Source: Bacteroidaceae bacterium
GTDB lineage: Bacteria > Bacteroidota > Bacteroidia > Bacteroidales > Bacteroidaceae
Length of the DNA stretch: 64,000 nt
Direction of reading: 5' to 3'
Assembly: GCA_017631315.1 (NCBI GenBank)
Contig: JAGBTN010000007.1
Span: 1-64,000, forward strand
Shown here: in pieces, positions 17,662 to 25,593 of the stretch
Position numbering within the stretch: the first letter of the stretch is position 1
How the letters are laid out: each line of letters opens with the position of its first letter
Notes under the pieces: model-generated
Told to the model about the DNA's origin: nothing
Database searches by the model: none
Seen by the model: only the letters and a program-made list of their open reading frames with translations
Position numbers and translations under genes: made by a program

Positions 17662-18201
17662 ATGGTATACAGAAACGAACACATATATGGAAACAGAATT
17701 GTAGCGCAACGCTCTGATTTCAAGTGGGGTGTTTGTGACTTGTCAGGTACTATTATTGTACCATTCGGCAAATACGATTGGATTGATGGGTTTGAGAAAG
17801 GGTTAGCAAGAGTAAAACTAGGTCATGAATCAAATGCCATTGCAAATAATAGCAACAAATGGGGTATAATCAATATGAACGGCGAGGAAGTACTTCCTGT
17901 AGTTTATGACAACATATGGAATTTTCTTGGAAAGAAGATGTTTTCTACACGCGTTGAGAAAGACGGTGAAGTTAAACACATCAATTTTCATGACCTAAAC
18001 CCAGAGTTGCCTAAAGTAGCCATAAATAGAGAAGATCACGAACCGTCAGATACACCGGACCTTGATAATGAAGAGGAAAATTATGGTACTACTTTTAGTA
18101 AGTATTCCGGAACATATGCCCAAGACATTGCAGGCTTCAGTGATGATATTATAGATGATGTTTTTGAAGGTGATCCTGAAGCTTACTGGAACATCGATTA
18201 G
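17662..18201 (+). CDS. WG-repeat protein, cytoplasmic
   Basis: 179 residues. Residues about 8-95 contain two WG-type beta repeats (FKWGVCDLSGTIIVPFGKYD and NKWGIINMNGEEVLPVVYDN); the C-terminal 70 residues are acidic and unstructured-looking (PDLDNEEENYG). There is no signal peptide or membrane segment. WG repeats form beta-rich binding modules of largely unknown function. It is the last gene of the HD/unknown/WG unit, directly upstream of the retron promoter. A membrane-anchored relative is encoded at 21188, so the two may bind the same partner. Confidence 0.75.
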   Translation: MVYRNEHIYGNRIVAQRSDFKWGVCDLSGTIIVPFGKYDWIDGFEKGLARVKLGHESNAIANNSNKWGIINMNGEEVLPVVYDNIWNFLGKKMFSTRVEKDGEVKHINFHDLNPELPKVAINREDHEPSDTPDLDNEEENYGTTFSKYSGTYAQDIAGFSDDIIDDVFEGDPEAYWNID

Positions 18202-18249
18202 ATATAAGAACAACAATATTACATTAAAAAAATACGTTTTTTAAAAATC

Positions 18250-18284
18250 ACGAACAATCAGTTCGTACATATGACGTAACTTTG
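18250..18284 (+). promoter_or_regulatory. Promoter and operator of the retron
   Basis: The most symmetrical operator of the four: ACGAAC-AATCA-GTTCGT (18250-18266), a 10-nt spacer, then the -7 box TAACTTTG (18277-18284). Transcription should start near 18291, about 14 nt before the retron RNA a1 arm. Confidence 0.8.
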
Positions 18285-18304
18285 AATCAGAATTAAGAAA
18301 CAAA

Positions 18305-18564
18305 GCGGTCTTTGACATTTCTTGAAAACTGGAATTACATTTTGAACCTTCGTCCAGCGTGGCATAAGCCCTGCCTTATCAGGTAGATTCGCAGGATGTC
18401 TTCTTGTTCTAAGGAACCTGAAGATAAACAATGTTATCACGTTAACGTTGATACTTGACATACTATGTATGTTTTTATTGTTTTTATGTTATATATTATT
18501 TATCATATTTAGTGTATTTACATAAAGAAAAGACATTCCAAATTTCAAGTCTGTCAGAGACCGC
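18305..18564 (+). ncRNA. Retron msr-msd RNA
   Basis: The ends are complementary over about 30 bases: the 5' arm (18305-18335, beginning GCGGTCTTTGACA) pairs with the 3' arm (18534-18564, ending TGTCAGAGACCGC), with one G-U pair and a few mismatches. This is the a1/a2 layout of retrons, and the RT start codon follows 13 nt later. Inside are a hairpin CTTCTTGTTC/GAACCTGAAG (18400-18423), the palindrome CGTTAACG (18440-18447) and an AT-rich 3' half (18450-18530) that would be the msd template. The branching G and exact msr/msd border cannot be fixed by eye. Confidence 0.8.
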
Positions 18565-18577
18565 CTATTATATAATA

Positions 18578-20137
18578 ATGAGAATGGATAAAGAACAAAT
18601 AGCAAAACTTGCACATCAGATGGAGACCAAAGATGATCTCGTGACTCTTCTTAACCGTATAAAGAAAGAGGAGATGGCAGAAATGGGCTTTGCGGACAAA
18701 TATTATCCGTTCTCACAGAAGCTCATGAACTATTATTGTAATCCGAAGAATTCATTTCACCGCTACAAGCAATTTAAAATTAAGAAGAAATCTGGTGGAT
18801 TCAGACAGATTACAGCACCAAGGAATCGTAGTTTCATGTTAATGCTTTCGTATGTAAACGTCATTTTGAAGGCTCTTTATACTCCTTCTAAGTATACAAT
18901 GGGGTTTACAGAAGGACGTTCTGTTGTAGATAATGCCCAAAAGCATCTTGGGATGAATTATGTACTTAACTTGGACTTAAAAGATTTCTTCCCAAGTATA
19001 GTACAACCACGAGTATGGAAGCGTTTACAATTGAAACCTTTCAATTTTCCTGTACCAGTAGCAAGTGCTATTGCTGGATTGTGTTGCATGAAAGAGATTC
19101 GTGAAGATACAGATGGCAAGAAGACCGAACACTTTGTATTACCACAAGGAGCACCAACTTCACCTATCATAACCAATATGATATGTGACAAGCTAGACCA
19201 CAGGCTTGCAGGTCTAGCTAAAAGATTCGGTCTCAATTACACCAGATATGCCGATGATATTACGTTCAGTTCAATGCACAACGTATATCAAAAGCACGGA
19301 GAGTTCTTTGCGGAACTCTATAGAATCATTGAAGGCCAGGGTTTTACCGTTAATGAGAAGAAGACTCGTTTACAAAAAAATGGTTCTAGACAAGAAGTAA
19401 CAGGTATTACGGTTAGCGAAAAGCTTAATGTTACTCAGAAATATGTTAATGACCTACGTAATATTATTTATATATGGGATAGATATGGATATAGTGTTGC
19501 ATACAGCAAATTCTTTCCTAAGTACAAGCAAGAAAAAGGACATGTCAAGAAGGGAAACCCGGATTTGGTCAATGTTATTGATGGAAAATTAATGTACCTG
19601 AAGATGGTGAAAGGTGACGAAGATTCTGTTTACAAAAGACTTCATGGGAAATTCATAAAGTTATTAAGCAATCTAAATGATCCAGCAAAAAAGACAGAAC
19701 AGAATATCACCTATGTAGATACATTGCCATTACTAGAATTTGAAAAGAGAAATAATACAGAAGTTTTAGTATGTTTTTCTGAAGAAAAGTACGAATTAAC
19801 TTTCGATAATGGTATTGTTGTACAGATGTCTGAAGAACATTATGAGATACTAAAAGACAAAACGCCAAAAGAAGAAATAAAATCTACGAGGTTTGTTCCG
19901 TCACGACGTTACGCCTATTTCAAGCTTCACAACAAAAAGGTTTATGTTTCAATTAACAAAAGTGTAAAGCCTGAGGAAGAGCATAACAAAGAACTACTTG
20001 CAATTTCTGTTTGTCGAGATTCAAAGAACAAGGAATTTTGGTTGTTACACAAGCTAGACAAAGTAACAGTCTCTACTCAAGTTGAATTAGATTTGGATGA
20101 ATTGAATAATGATTTAGACTCACTTCTGAACTCATAA
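18578..20137 (+). CDS. Retron reverse transcriptase with C-terminal extension
   Basis: 519 residues from the ATG at 18578 (a second ATG lies at 18584). RT motifs: retron region X VVDNAQKHLG, palm motif A LNLDLKDFFPSI, motif B LPQGAPTSPIITN, catalytic YTRYADDITFS, and the retron-typical VTG in EVTGITVSEKLN. The RT core ends near residue 360; the last 150 residues are an extension I cannot name (contains EVLVCFSEEKYELTFDNG). The enzyme should copy msd of the RNA encoded just upstream into msDNA. The next gene follows after 1 nt, so translation is probably coupled. Retrons act as tripartite toxin-antitoxin phage-defence systems; here the likely toxin is the HEPN protein. Confidence 0.9.
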   Translation: MRMDKEQIAKLAHQMETKDDLVTLLNRIKKEEMAEMGFADKYYPFSQKLMNYYCNPKNSFHRYKQFKIKKKSGGFRQITAPRNRSFMLMLSYVNVILKALYTPSKYTMGFTEGRSVVDNAQKHLGMNYVLNLDLKDFFPSIVQPRVWKRLQLKPFNFPVPVASAIAGLCCMKEIREDTDGKKTEHFVLPQGAPTSPIITNMICDKLDHRLAGLAKRFGLNYTRYADDITFSSMHNVYQKHGEFFAELYRIIEGQGFTVNEKKTRLQKNGSRQEVTGITVSEKLNVTQKYVNDLRNIIYIWDRYGYSVAYSKFFPKYKQEKGHVKKGNPDLVNVIDGKLMYLKMVKGDEDSVYKRLHGKFIKLLSNLNDPAKKTEQNITYVDTLPLLEFEKRNNTEVLVCFSEEKYELTFDNGIVVQMSEEHYEILKDKTPKEEIKSTRFVPSRRYAYFKLHNKKVYVSINKSVKPEEEHNKELLAISVCRDSKNKEFWLLHKLDKVTVSTQVELDLDELNNDLDSLLNS

Positions 20138-20138
20138 T

Positions 20139-20966
20139 ATGGAAGATAAAATGAAGTCCACACTGGACAAAGTCATAAGATTAGCTAGGCAAAATCCGGA
20201 ATTTGATTCCGAATTAAGAAAAGCCTTGGGGATTACCGCTTCATCCAACCAGACTAAGGTTGATGATAGCAGACTTAAACACATAGAAAAGTATTTGGGG
20301 CTTGACTATTATGTTGATTCCCAGAACTCATCTGTTGATTACAATTTTGTAGATATGGCTGATGTAAGAGCACAACTTATATCAGACAACCGTGAAATGA
20401 TGAGGTTTAGATATGGCACTCGCTATCATGAAATAGATTTTCTTGAGTTTTGCCGGTATGCGCAGCTTCAGACAGAAATGCTTCTAAATTATTATTATGA
20501 CAAAAAAAATAATTCTGTATTATCTGATATTAGAAGCCATATAAAAACATTTAATCCAACAGCATTAGGTCTTGATTCTGCCAAATCATTAGCTTCAATA
20601 CCATACAATGTAAAACTTTGGGCTTTTCAAAACGAATACAAAGACCATAAGTTTATAGAATTATGGAATAATGTTCGAGAGGTGAGGAACGACTTAAGCC
20701 ATCGTTCCCCCGAAGGTTTCTCTGTACAAATAGAAGAATATCAGAAGATGCTTATCTCATTAGGAATTTCCCTAAATAAAGACGGATCCGTTAATTGGCG
20801 TAAAGTTACAGCCAATGAACAAGTCAAAAGTATTTATGAGAGCCAAATAGTAAAGTCTGAAGACTTTAAACGATACCGTTATCTTTTATGGTTAACCAGC
20901 AAACCATTTGATTCTATTATAGAAGGATTAAGAAACATTTCTAAAATAGTATCTGATAATTTATAA
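20139..20966 (+). CDS. HEPN-motif protein, candidate retron effector
   Basis: 275 residues, mostly helical. Residues 183-188 read RNDLSH within VREVRNDLSHRS, the Rx4H catalytic pattern of HEPN ribonucleases, in a region with the helix spacing expected of that fold (upstream FCRYAQLQTEMLLNYYYD). It starts 1 nt after the retron RT stop. HEPN proteins are common RNA-cutting toxins in abortive-infection and toxin-antitoxin systems, so a role as the effector held in check by the RT-msDNA complex is reasonable. No other domain is recognised; the first 60 residues look like a separate small helical module. Motif seen directly; function inferred. Confidence 0.65.
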   Translation: MEDKMKSTLDKVIRLARQNPEFDSELRKALGITASSNQTKVDDSRLKHIEKYLGLDYYVDSQNSSVDYNFVDMADVRAQLISDNREMMRFRYGTRYHEIDFLEFCRYAQLQTEMLLNYYYDKKNNSVLSDIRSHIKTFNPTALGLDSAKSLASIPYNVKLWAFQNEYKDHKFIELWNNVREVRNDLSHRSPEGFSVQIEEYQKMLISLGISLNKDGSVNWRKVTANEQVKSIYESQIVKSEDFKRYRYLLWLTSKPFDSIIEGLRNISKIVSDNL

Positions 20967-21187
20967 CTATGAACTTATTTTTACTTATAGAGGAATCTAA
21001 AGGTTAGCATAACACTATTGTGTAAAATCATTAGTGTCCACTATTATTTGAATATGTTCTTTAAAATGATGATGCATTTCGGTAACAGCAAATCAATGTA
21101 TTAAATGCCGAAGTATATCATCAGAATGACTATTATTAGAGTGTTGGATTACAGCAGTAACTTTTAAAACAATTATATTTAAACTAT

Positions 21188-22087
21188 ATGGAAAAGAAAT
21201 CATTAATTACTTGGAAGGACGCCATAAAACTGGCCTTCGGAATTGCTGTAGGACTATTAATTACAACAATTTGTTTCTACTGTTTTGCAACATGCAGTGA
21301 TAATAGGACAAGAAACGGAAGTGCTAGAATAGTCAACAGTAACAACTATGGAGGTACATATCAAAAAAGATTAGTTGTCTCAGGTGTAGTAGCCGACGAC
21401 TATGATACATTTGGCAATGATACTATTGGAATTTTCAAGAAAAATGAAAAATATGGATATTATAATACAAAAAAGAAGTCAATTGTGATACCAGCTAAAT
21501 ATGAAAATGCATGGAGATTTTCAGAAGGATTAGCTGGCGTTATTATGAATGGCAAATTAGGATTTATAAATATCAAAGACGAAACCGTTATCGGTTTCAA
21601 CTATGGTTATCATGAAAGTCACTTATATGAATTTGTATTTCGTTGGGGGCATTGTGCCGTGCCAAATGAAAAAGGTCTATGTGGTATCATTGATAAAAAC
21701 GGTAAATGGGTTATCAAACCCATATATGAGTTAGCAAATGTAGCAAGTGCGAATTACGCAATCGTAAATGTAAAAAATGGTTTTAAGATACAGGTTGATT
21801 ATAATGGGAACATTCTTAATCCACATGTAATAGACGAAGTGGAAAGACTTACATATACTAAAAACATTAAGGATGTGTCAAATGAAGAGTATATAGAATA
21901 CCCTACCTCCTATTATAAATATAAGGTTAATTATAATGTTGGCTTAATGGATATGAATGGTAAAATCATTACCCAACCCATATATCACGAAATATCTGCT
22001 TTAGATGAGAAACTCTTTTCAGCGACTTTAAAAGATGCTGCATCTATAGTAATAATCGATGAAAATGGCAACGTTATTAATAATTAA
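21188..22087 (+). CDS. Membrane-anchored WG-repeat protein
   Basis: 299 residues. One N-terminal transmembrane segment (LAFGIAVGLLITTICFYCF, about residues 13-32) is followed by a cysteine and a polar linker. From residue 85 at least four WG-like beta repeats follow (KYGYYNTKKKSIVIPAKYEN, KLGFINIKDETVIGFNYG, GLCGIIDKNGKWVIKPIYEL, NVGLMDMNGKIITQPIYHEI). Topology suggests the repeats lie on the periplasmic side. It comes 221 nt after the HEPN gene, where I see no convincing promoter, and 6 nt before the FtsZ paralogue. A membrane partner for that filament-forming GTPase is an attractive but untested idea. Confidence 0.75.
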   Translation: MEKKSLITWKDAIKLAFGIAVGLLITTICFYCFATCSDNRTRNGSARIVNSNNYGGTYQKRLVVSGVVADDYDTFGNDTIGIFKKNEKYGYYNTKKKSIVIPAKYENAWRFSEGLAGVIMNGKLGFINIKDETVIGFNYGYHESHLYEFVFRWGHCAVPNEKGLCGIIDKNGKWVIKPIYELANVASANYAIVNVKNGFKIQVDYNGNILNPHVIDEVERLTYTKNIKDVSNEEYIEYPTSYYKYKVNYNVGLMDMNGKIITQPIYHEISALDEKLFSATLKDAASIVIIDENGNVINN

Positions 22088-22093
22088 AGACTT

Positions 22094-23329
22094 ATGGAAA
22101 AAAGAGATACAATCATGCCTTTCGCATTCGAAGAAGCAACAAAGGATAAATCACAGAATATCATCAAAGTTATAGGAGTTGGTGGTGGAGGCAGTAATGC
22201 TGTTATAAATATGTATAAACAAGGTGTCCATAATGTGCTATTCGCTATATGCAACACCGACAGCCAAGCACTGGCACAAGCAGATATACCTATTAAAATT
22301 CAGTTAGGAAGTGCGGGTTTGGGTGTGGGCGGTAAACCTGAAAAAGGAAGAGAAGCAGCAGAATCGAGTATAGATGCTATTCAAACCCTATTTGAAGATG
22401 ACACAGAAATGGTCTTTATAACTTGCGGAATGGGTGGCGGAACTGGAACTGGTGCAGCACCAGTTATAGCAGGTTTGGCCAAAGAAAAAGGAATCCTTAC
22501 CGTAGGAGTCGTAACGATACCATTCGCATTTGAAGGTAAAGTAAAGATTAAAAAAGCCTTGCAAGGTGTTGAAGAAATGAGGAAAAAAGTCGATTCTCTT
22601 TTAGTGATTAATAACGAACGGCTATGCGAGATATATTCAAATGAAATATTACGTTTGGAAGACGGATTGGCAAAAGCCGATGAAGTTGTCACTATCGCCG
22701 CTAAGAGTATTTCCGAAATAATCACAATGAGAGGTATTATCAATCGAGACTTCTGCGATGTACAAACGGTAATGAAAGACGGAGGTGATGCAATCATGTC
22801 TGTAGGTTATGCTAGTGGTGAGAATAGAATTGGAAAGGCTTTTATAGAAGCTTTAAAATCTCCTTTGCTTAATAATACAGAAATAGAGAAAGCTCGTAGA
22901 ATGTTATATATTATTTATTCCAGTGACGAGCATCAAGTTGCTATTTCAGAGCTCAATGAAATTCGATTTTTCATGAATGATTTGGCCGAAGATATTGAAG
23001 TATTGTGGGGCGTTTACCGAGATAATTCTTTAGGTGAACAAGTAAAAGTAACTTTAATTGCTACCGATTTTGTTGAACAAAACATTAATCAATCATCAAA
23101 GAACAGCGCTACAAACATGAATGAGCCACAGAAAAACCTTCTGGAAATGTATTATGGTGAACGTAACCCAAAGGTTGAAAAAGAACTTGAAGAAGTTGAA
23201 ATAAATAAATCAACAACTGAATGTAAAGAAGTTACAACAGAATCTTCAAGTCAACCATGTCATCAGAAAATCAGGTTTATAGATCGTTTTTTAAAGAAAC
23301 TAGGTGAAGTTGTAGAAGCATTGGATTAA
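22094..23329 (+). CDS. FtsZ paralogue (tubulin-like GTPase) in the island
   Basis: 411 residues. The tubulin/FtsZ core is complete: KVIGVGGGGSNAV near the N-terminus, the GTP-binding loop CGMGGGTGTGAAPV, VTIPFAFEGKVK, and the T7 loop NRDFCDVQTVMKDGG with both catalytic aspartates, so GTPase and polymerisation are expected. After a variable linker it ends in a basic amphipathic stretch (KIRFIDRFLKKLGEVVEALD) in place of the usual FtsZ tail that binds FtsA. The setting among WG, HD and retron genes, rather than with ftsA/murC, shows it is not the cell-division copy. It may form filaments at the membrane or poison the host divisome. Confidence 0.85.
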   Translation: MEKRDTIMPFAFEEATKDKSQNIIKVIGVGGGGSNAVINMYKQGVHNVLFAICNTDSQALAQADIPIKIQLGSAGLGVGGKPEKGREAAESSIDAIQTLFEDDTEMVFITCGMGGGTGTGAAPVIAGLAKEKGILTVGVVTIPFAFEGKVKIKKALQGVEEMRKKVDSLLVINNERLCEIYSNEILRLEDGLAKADEVVTIAAKSISEIITMRGIINRDFCDVQTVMKDGGDAIMSVGYASGENRIGKAFIEALKSPLLNNTEIEKARRMLYIIYSSDEHQVAISELNEIRFFMNDLAEDIEVLWGVYRDNSLGEQVKVTLIATDFVEQNINQSSKNSATNMNEPQKNLLEMYYGERNPKVEKELEEVEINKSTTECKEVTTESSSQPCHQKIRFIDRFLKKLGEVVEALD

Positions 23330-23348
23330 TCCTATAGAATGAGATAAT

Positions 23349-23915
23349 ATGACAAACTGGATTAAAAGTATTTGCGGTAAGAAAAGAAAATCTGAAAATA
23401 ACATACTTATTCCTAATGTTTCAGAAGCTGATATTATCGAAATAAGGAATTTTGCTTTAAAAGGTTGGGAACTTGGAGAAACACATGGTTTATCTCATTG
23501 GCAAAGAGTGGAGCGAAACGGAATCATATTAAGCACGTACAATGGTAAAATCCGTGAAGGTATAAATATGAAGATCGTTCGATTCTTTGCTTACCTGCAT
23601 GACAAATGTCGATTAAATGATTGGGCAGACTTGGAACATGGAGTAAGAGCAGCAGATATGTTACCTATCATTAGAGACACAATATTGAAAGATTTTACAG
23701 ATGAAGAAGTTTCTTTATTGGATAGAGCTTGCAGATACCATACAACAGAACTTCGTACAGGAAATCCAACCATTGATGTTTGCTTTGATGCTGACAGATT
23801 GGATTTGGGTAGAGTCGGGATAGTTCCGAATCCAAAGAGAATGGCTACGGAACAAGGTGCTTATTATGCAGCAAACATTCATTTGATTAACGAACTTAAT
23901 GGCATTATCTTTTAA
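23349..23915 (+). CDS. HD-domain hydrolase
   Basis: 188 residues. Metal ligands of an HD phosphohydrolase are visible: GLSHWQRVERNG (first His), FFAYLHDKCR (HD), LEHGVRAADM, CRYHTTELR and DADRLDLGRVG. Compared with the HD protein at 16432, motif spacing differs, so they are separate subfamilies and not a duplication. It lies 19 nt after the FtsZ paralogue and ends the plus-strand run, followed by a strong hairpin. Nucleotide or phospho-ester hydrolysis is likely; the substrate is unknown. Confidence 0.8.
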   Translation: MTNWIKSICGKKRKSENNILIPNVSEADIIEIRNFALKGWELGETHGLSHWQRVERNGIILSTYNGKIREGINMKIVRFFAYLHDKCRLNDWADLEHGVRAADMLPIIRDTILKDFTDEEVSLLDRACRYHTTELRTGNPTIDVCFDADRLDLGRVGIVPNPKRMATEQGAYYAANIHLINELNGIIF

Positions 23916-23968
23916 ATCATAAATGAAATCTTAACCATATATTTACTAATCTGAAACTACCATACAAC

Positions 23969-24013
23969 ATAATCCGCCAAATCTATAAAAAACACCGAGA
24001 TTTGGCGGATTAT
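23969..24013. terminator. Bidirectional terminator-like hairpin
   Basis: Perfect 16-bp stem: ATAATCCGCCAAATCT (23969-23984) and AGATTTGGCGGATTAT (23998-24013) with a 13-nt loop, exactly between the convergent HD and hipA genes. The T-run is weak on both sides, but the stem is very stable. Confidence 0.7.
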
Positions 24014-24015
24014 AA

Positions 24016-25269
24016 TCAATCTATAATATCAAATCTCTCCTTGAACATATTCTGTTCAGTAAGGGAAAGACCGATTGAAGTGGCTAATTTCGACCAAGAG
24101 GACATGGATTCCTTCACTTCACTGATGATAGAACTTGCAACTTTAGAGGAAATCATATAATCATCACACGAATCCAATAGAATATCCAAATTGGACTCTG
24201 TTGTATAGGCATTGATAAGAAGACTTTGGTCACGAGCCAATGTCGGGTTCAAATCATAGGCAGGTGAAAGTGTCCAGCCCTTAGGAGTCAATAGGAATCC
24301 ATGATTGCGGAAGTGGTCATCGGTATTTCCTATGGCTATATTGAAGGCTACTCTTCGATAGAGTTCCTGAAGATTCTTCTCTACATCGCAACATCCTTGC
24401 AAGATAAAATCCACGATATCGAGATACCCGTTGCCTGTTGAAGCATTCTGTCCGTCCGTCAATCCCAACATAGTCATTGCAGAAGCAAAATGGATTCGCT
24501 TTCCTGCCTCATTACGATCAAAACGTTTGGATAGCAGCGTATGATACTTGCTTCCGGCCGTAATTACCCTTGTTTCCGCACAATTAATACCTGCTGATTT
24601 GGCCATCAGATGAGCAAAGTGCTCCCAAAGACCCACATCATACAAATCCTTACGTGAAGGAAACTTTGCCACATACAAATGTTTGTTTTCATCGATTACA
24701 GAAGCTTTAGGACGGGCACCACCCAAAGAAGTACCAGGTTGAACAAGCTGCATAATCCATCTTTTCTCGGGCAAAGAATTCTTTTCTTCGCTCAGTTCGA
24801 CCTCTTGACTGGCCGCAATCAGTTCACGAATACTGGCTATTGGCGGAATCTGAAGTTCATGGGCGCAATTGATGAATTCTCCATCCAGAGACTCCTTAAA
24901 ACGGAAACCTCCCATTCGGGTTGCATCATCAATACCAAGAAGATAATCCATTGACGAGAGTCTTCGTACTGGACGCTTCTCTTCTGCTGCAAGTATCTGT
25001 TCACGACGGAGAACCAACGTACGTCCCCAACGGTCGGGCAAGGAATCGGAAAAACAACCGAATATATCCTTACCAGGTTGGCCATATTGCATACCCACAT
25101 AGTTGTTGAGGTCATCACTCAACGACACACTACCATGCTTCTTCAACCAGGAAGGTTCAAACTTGAAACCATACGTCTCTCCACCACGAATACTGTCCAT
25201 AGTGAGTTCACCAACCAGTTCTATATTTTCAAGCCAATCGAAATCGGCAAAGACAAACAATCGTTTCAT
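24016..25269 (-). CDS. hipA: HipA-family toxin kinase
   Basis: 417 residues, a full-length HipA-type serine/threonine kinase of a type II toxin-antitoxin system. The N-terminal subdomain holds GCFSDSLPDRWGR. The glycine-rich loop GTSLGGARPKASV is followed by ATP-site lysine YVAKFPS; the catalytic loop is AIGNTDDHFRNHGF and the metal motif SPAYDLNPT. E. coli HipA phosphorylates glutamyl-tRNA synthetase and stops growth. It sits 3 nt after hipB in the usual antitoxin-first order. All active-site residues are present, so it looks functional. Confidence 0.9.
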   Translation of the reverse strand: MKRLFVFADFDWLENIELVGELTMDSIRGGETYGFKFEPSWLKKHGSVSLSDDLNNYVGMQYGQPGKDIFGCFSDSLPDRWGRTLVLRREQILAAEEKRPVRRLSSMDYLLGIDDATRMGGFRFKESLDGEFINCAHELQIPPIASIRELIAASQEVELSEEKNSLPEKRWIMQLVQPGTSLGGARPKASVIDENKHLYVAKFPSRKDLYDVGLWEHFAHLMAKSAGINCAETRVITAGSKYHTLLSKRFDRNEAGKRIHFASAMTMLGLTDGQNASTGNGYLDIVDFILQGCCDVEKNLQELYRRVAFNIAIGNTDDHFRNHGFLLTPKGWTLSPAYDLNPTLARDQSLLINAYTTESNLDILLDSCDDYMISSKVASSIISEVKESMSSWSKLATSIGLSLTEQNMFKERFDIID

Positions 25270-25272
25270 ACG

Positions 25273-25593
25273 TTACACCTTTTTAGTTGCTCTTTCCCTT
25301 CTCTTCAACTGCAAATCCTGCAATCCTCTACCTATTGGATCTTCCATTGCTATCAGTAGAATATCATCATCAAGCTGGAGTGCATAGAGTACACGCAAAT
25401 AGATGCCGATGCTGACAGTTGGCAAACCCTTCTCTACACGAGACAAGGTGAGTTCGGAGCATGTAGCACGTTCTGCCACCTGGGCCATACTCAGGTTTCT
25501 ACGAAGTCGGGCAAGCTTTATTTGCTCACCTACGATTTGCATCTTCTCCGTAAGCTTTCTGGGAAGCTTAGTGCTCATTGTATTCTTTGTCAT
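25273..25593 (-). CDS. hipB: HipB-family antitoxin, XRE repressor
   Basis: 106 residues. The HTH domain is VGEQIKLARLRRNLSMAQVA, then ATCSELTLSRVEKG and YLRVLYALQLDD; a basic tail (LKRRERATKK) follows. HipB binds and neutralises HipA and represses the operon. Its promoter is the -7 box TAACTTTGC at 25627-25619 (minus strand), close enough to the start codon for autorepression. Confidence 0.85.
   Translation of the reverse strand: MTKNTMSTKLPRKLTEKMQIVGEQIKLARLRRNLSMAQVAERATCSELTLSRVEKGLPTVSIGIYLRVLYALQLDDDILLIAMEDPIGRGLQDLQLKRRERATKKV

Noticed and set aside
18455-18577. An N-terminal extension of the retron RT from a TTG
   Set aside because: It would translate part of the msd/a2 RNA, giving a Tyr/Phe-rich peptide unlike any RT. 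The ATG at 18578 follows the a2 arm directly.
20967-21187. A fifth WYL-type promoter before the membrane WG gene
   Set aside because: Only a single CTATGAAC half-site and a weak TAACTTTTA are present; no inverted repeat with the 10-nt spacing.
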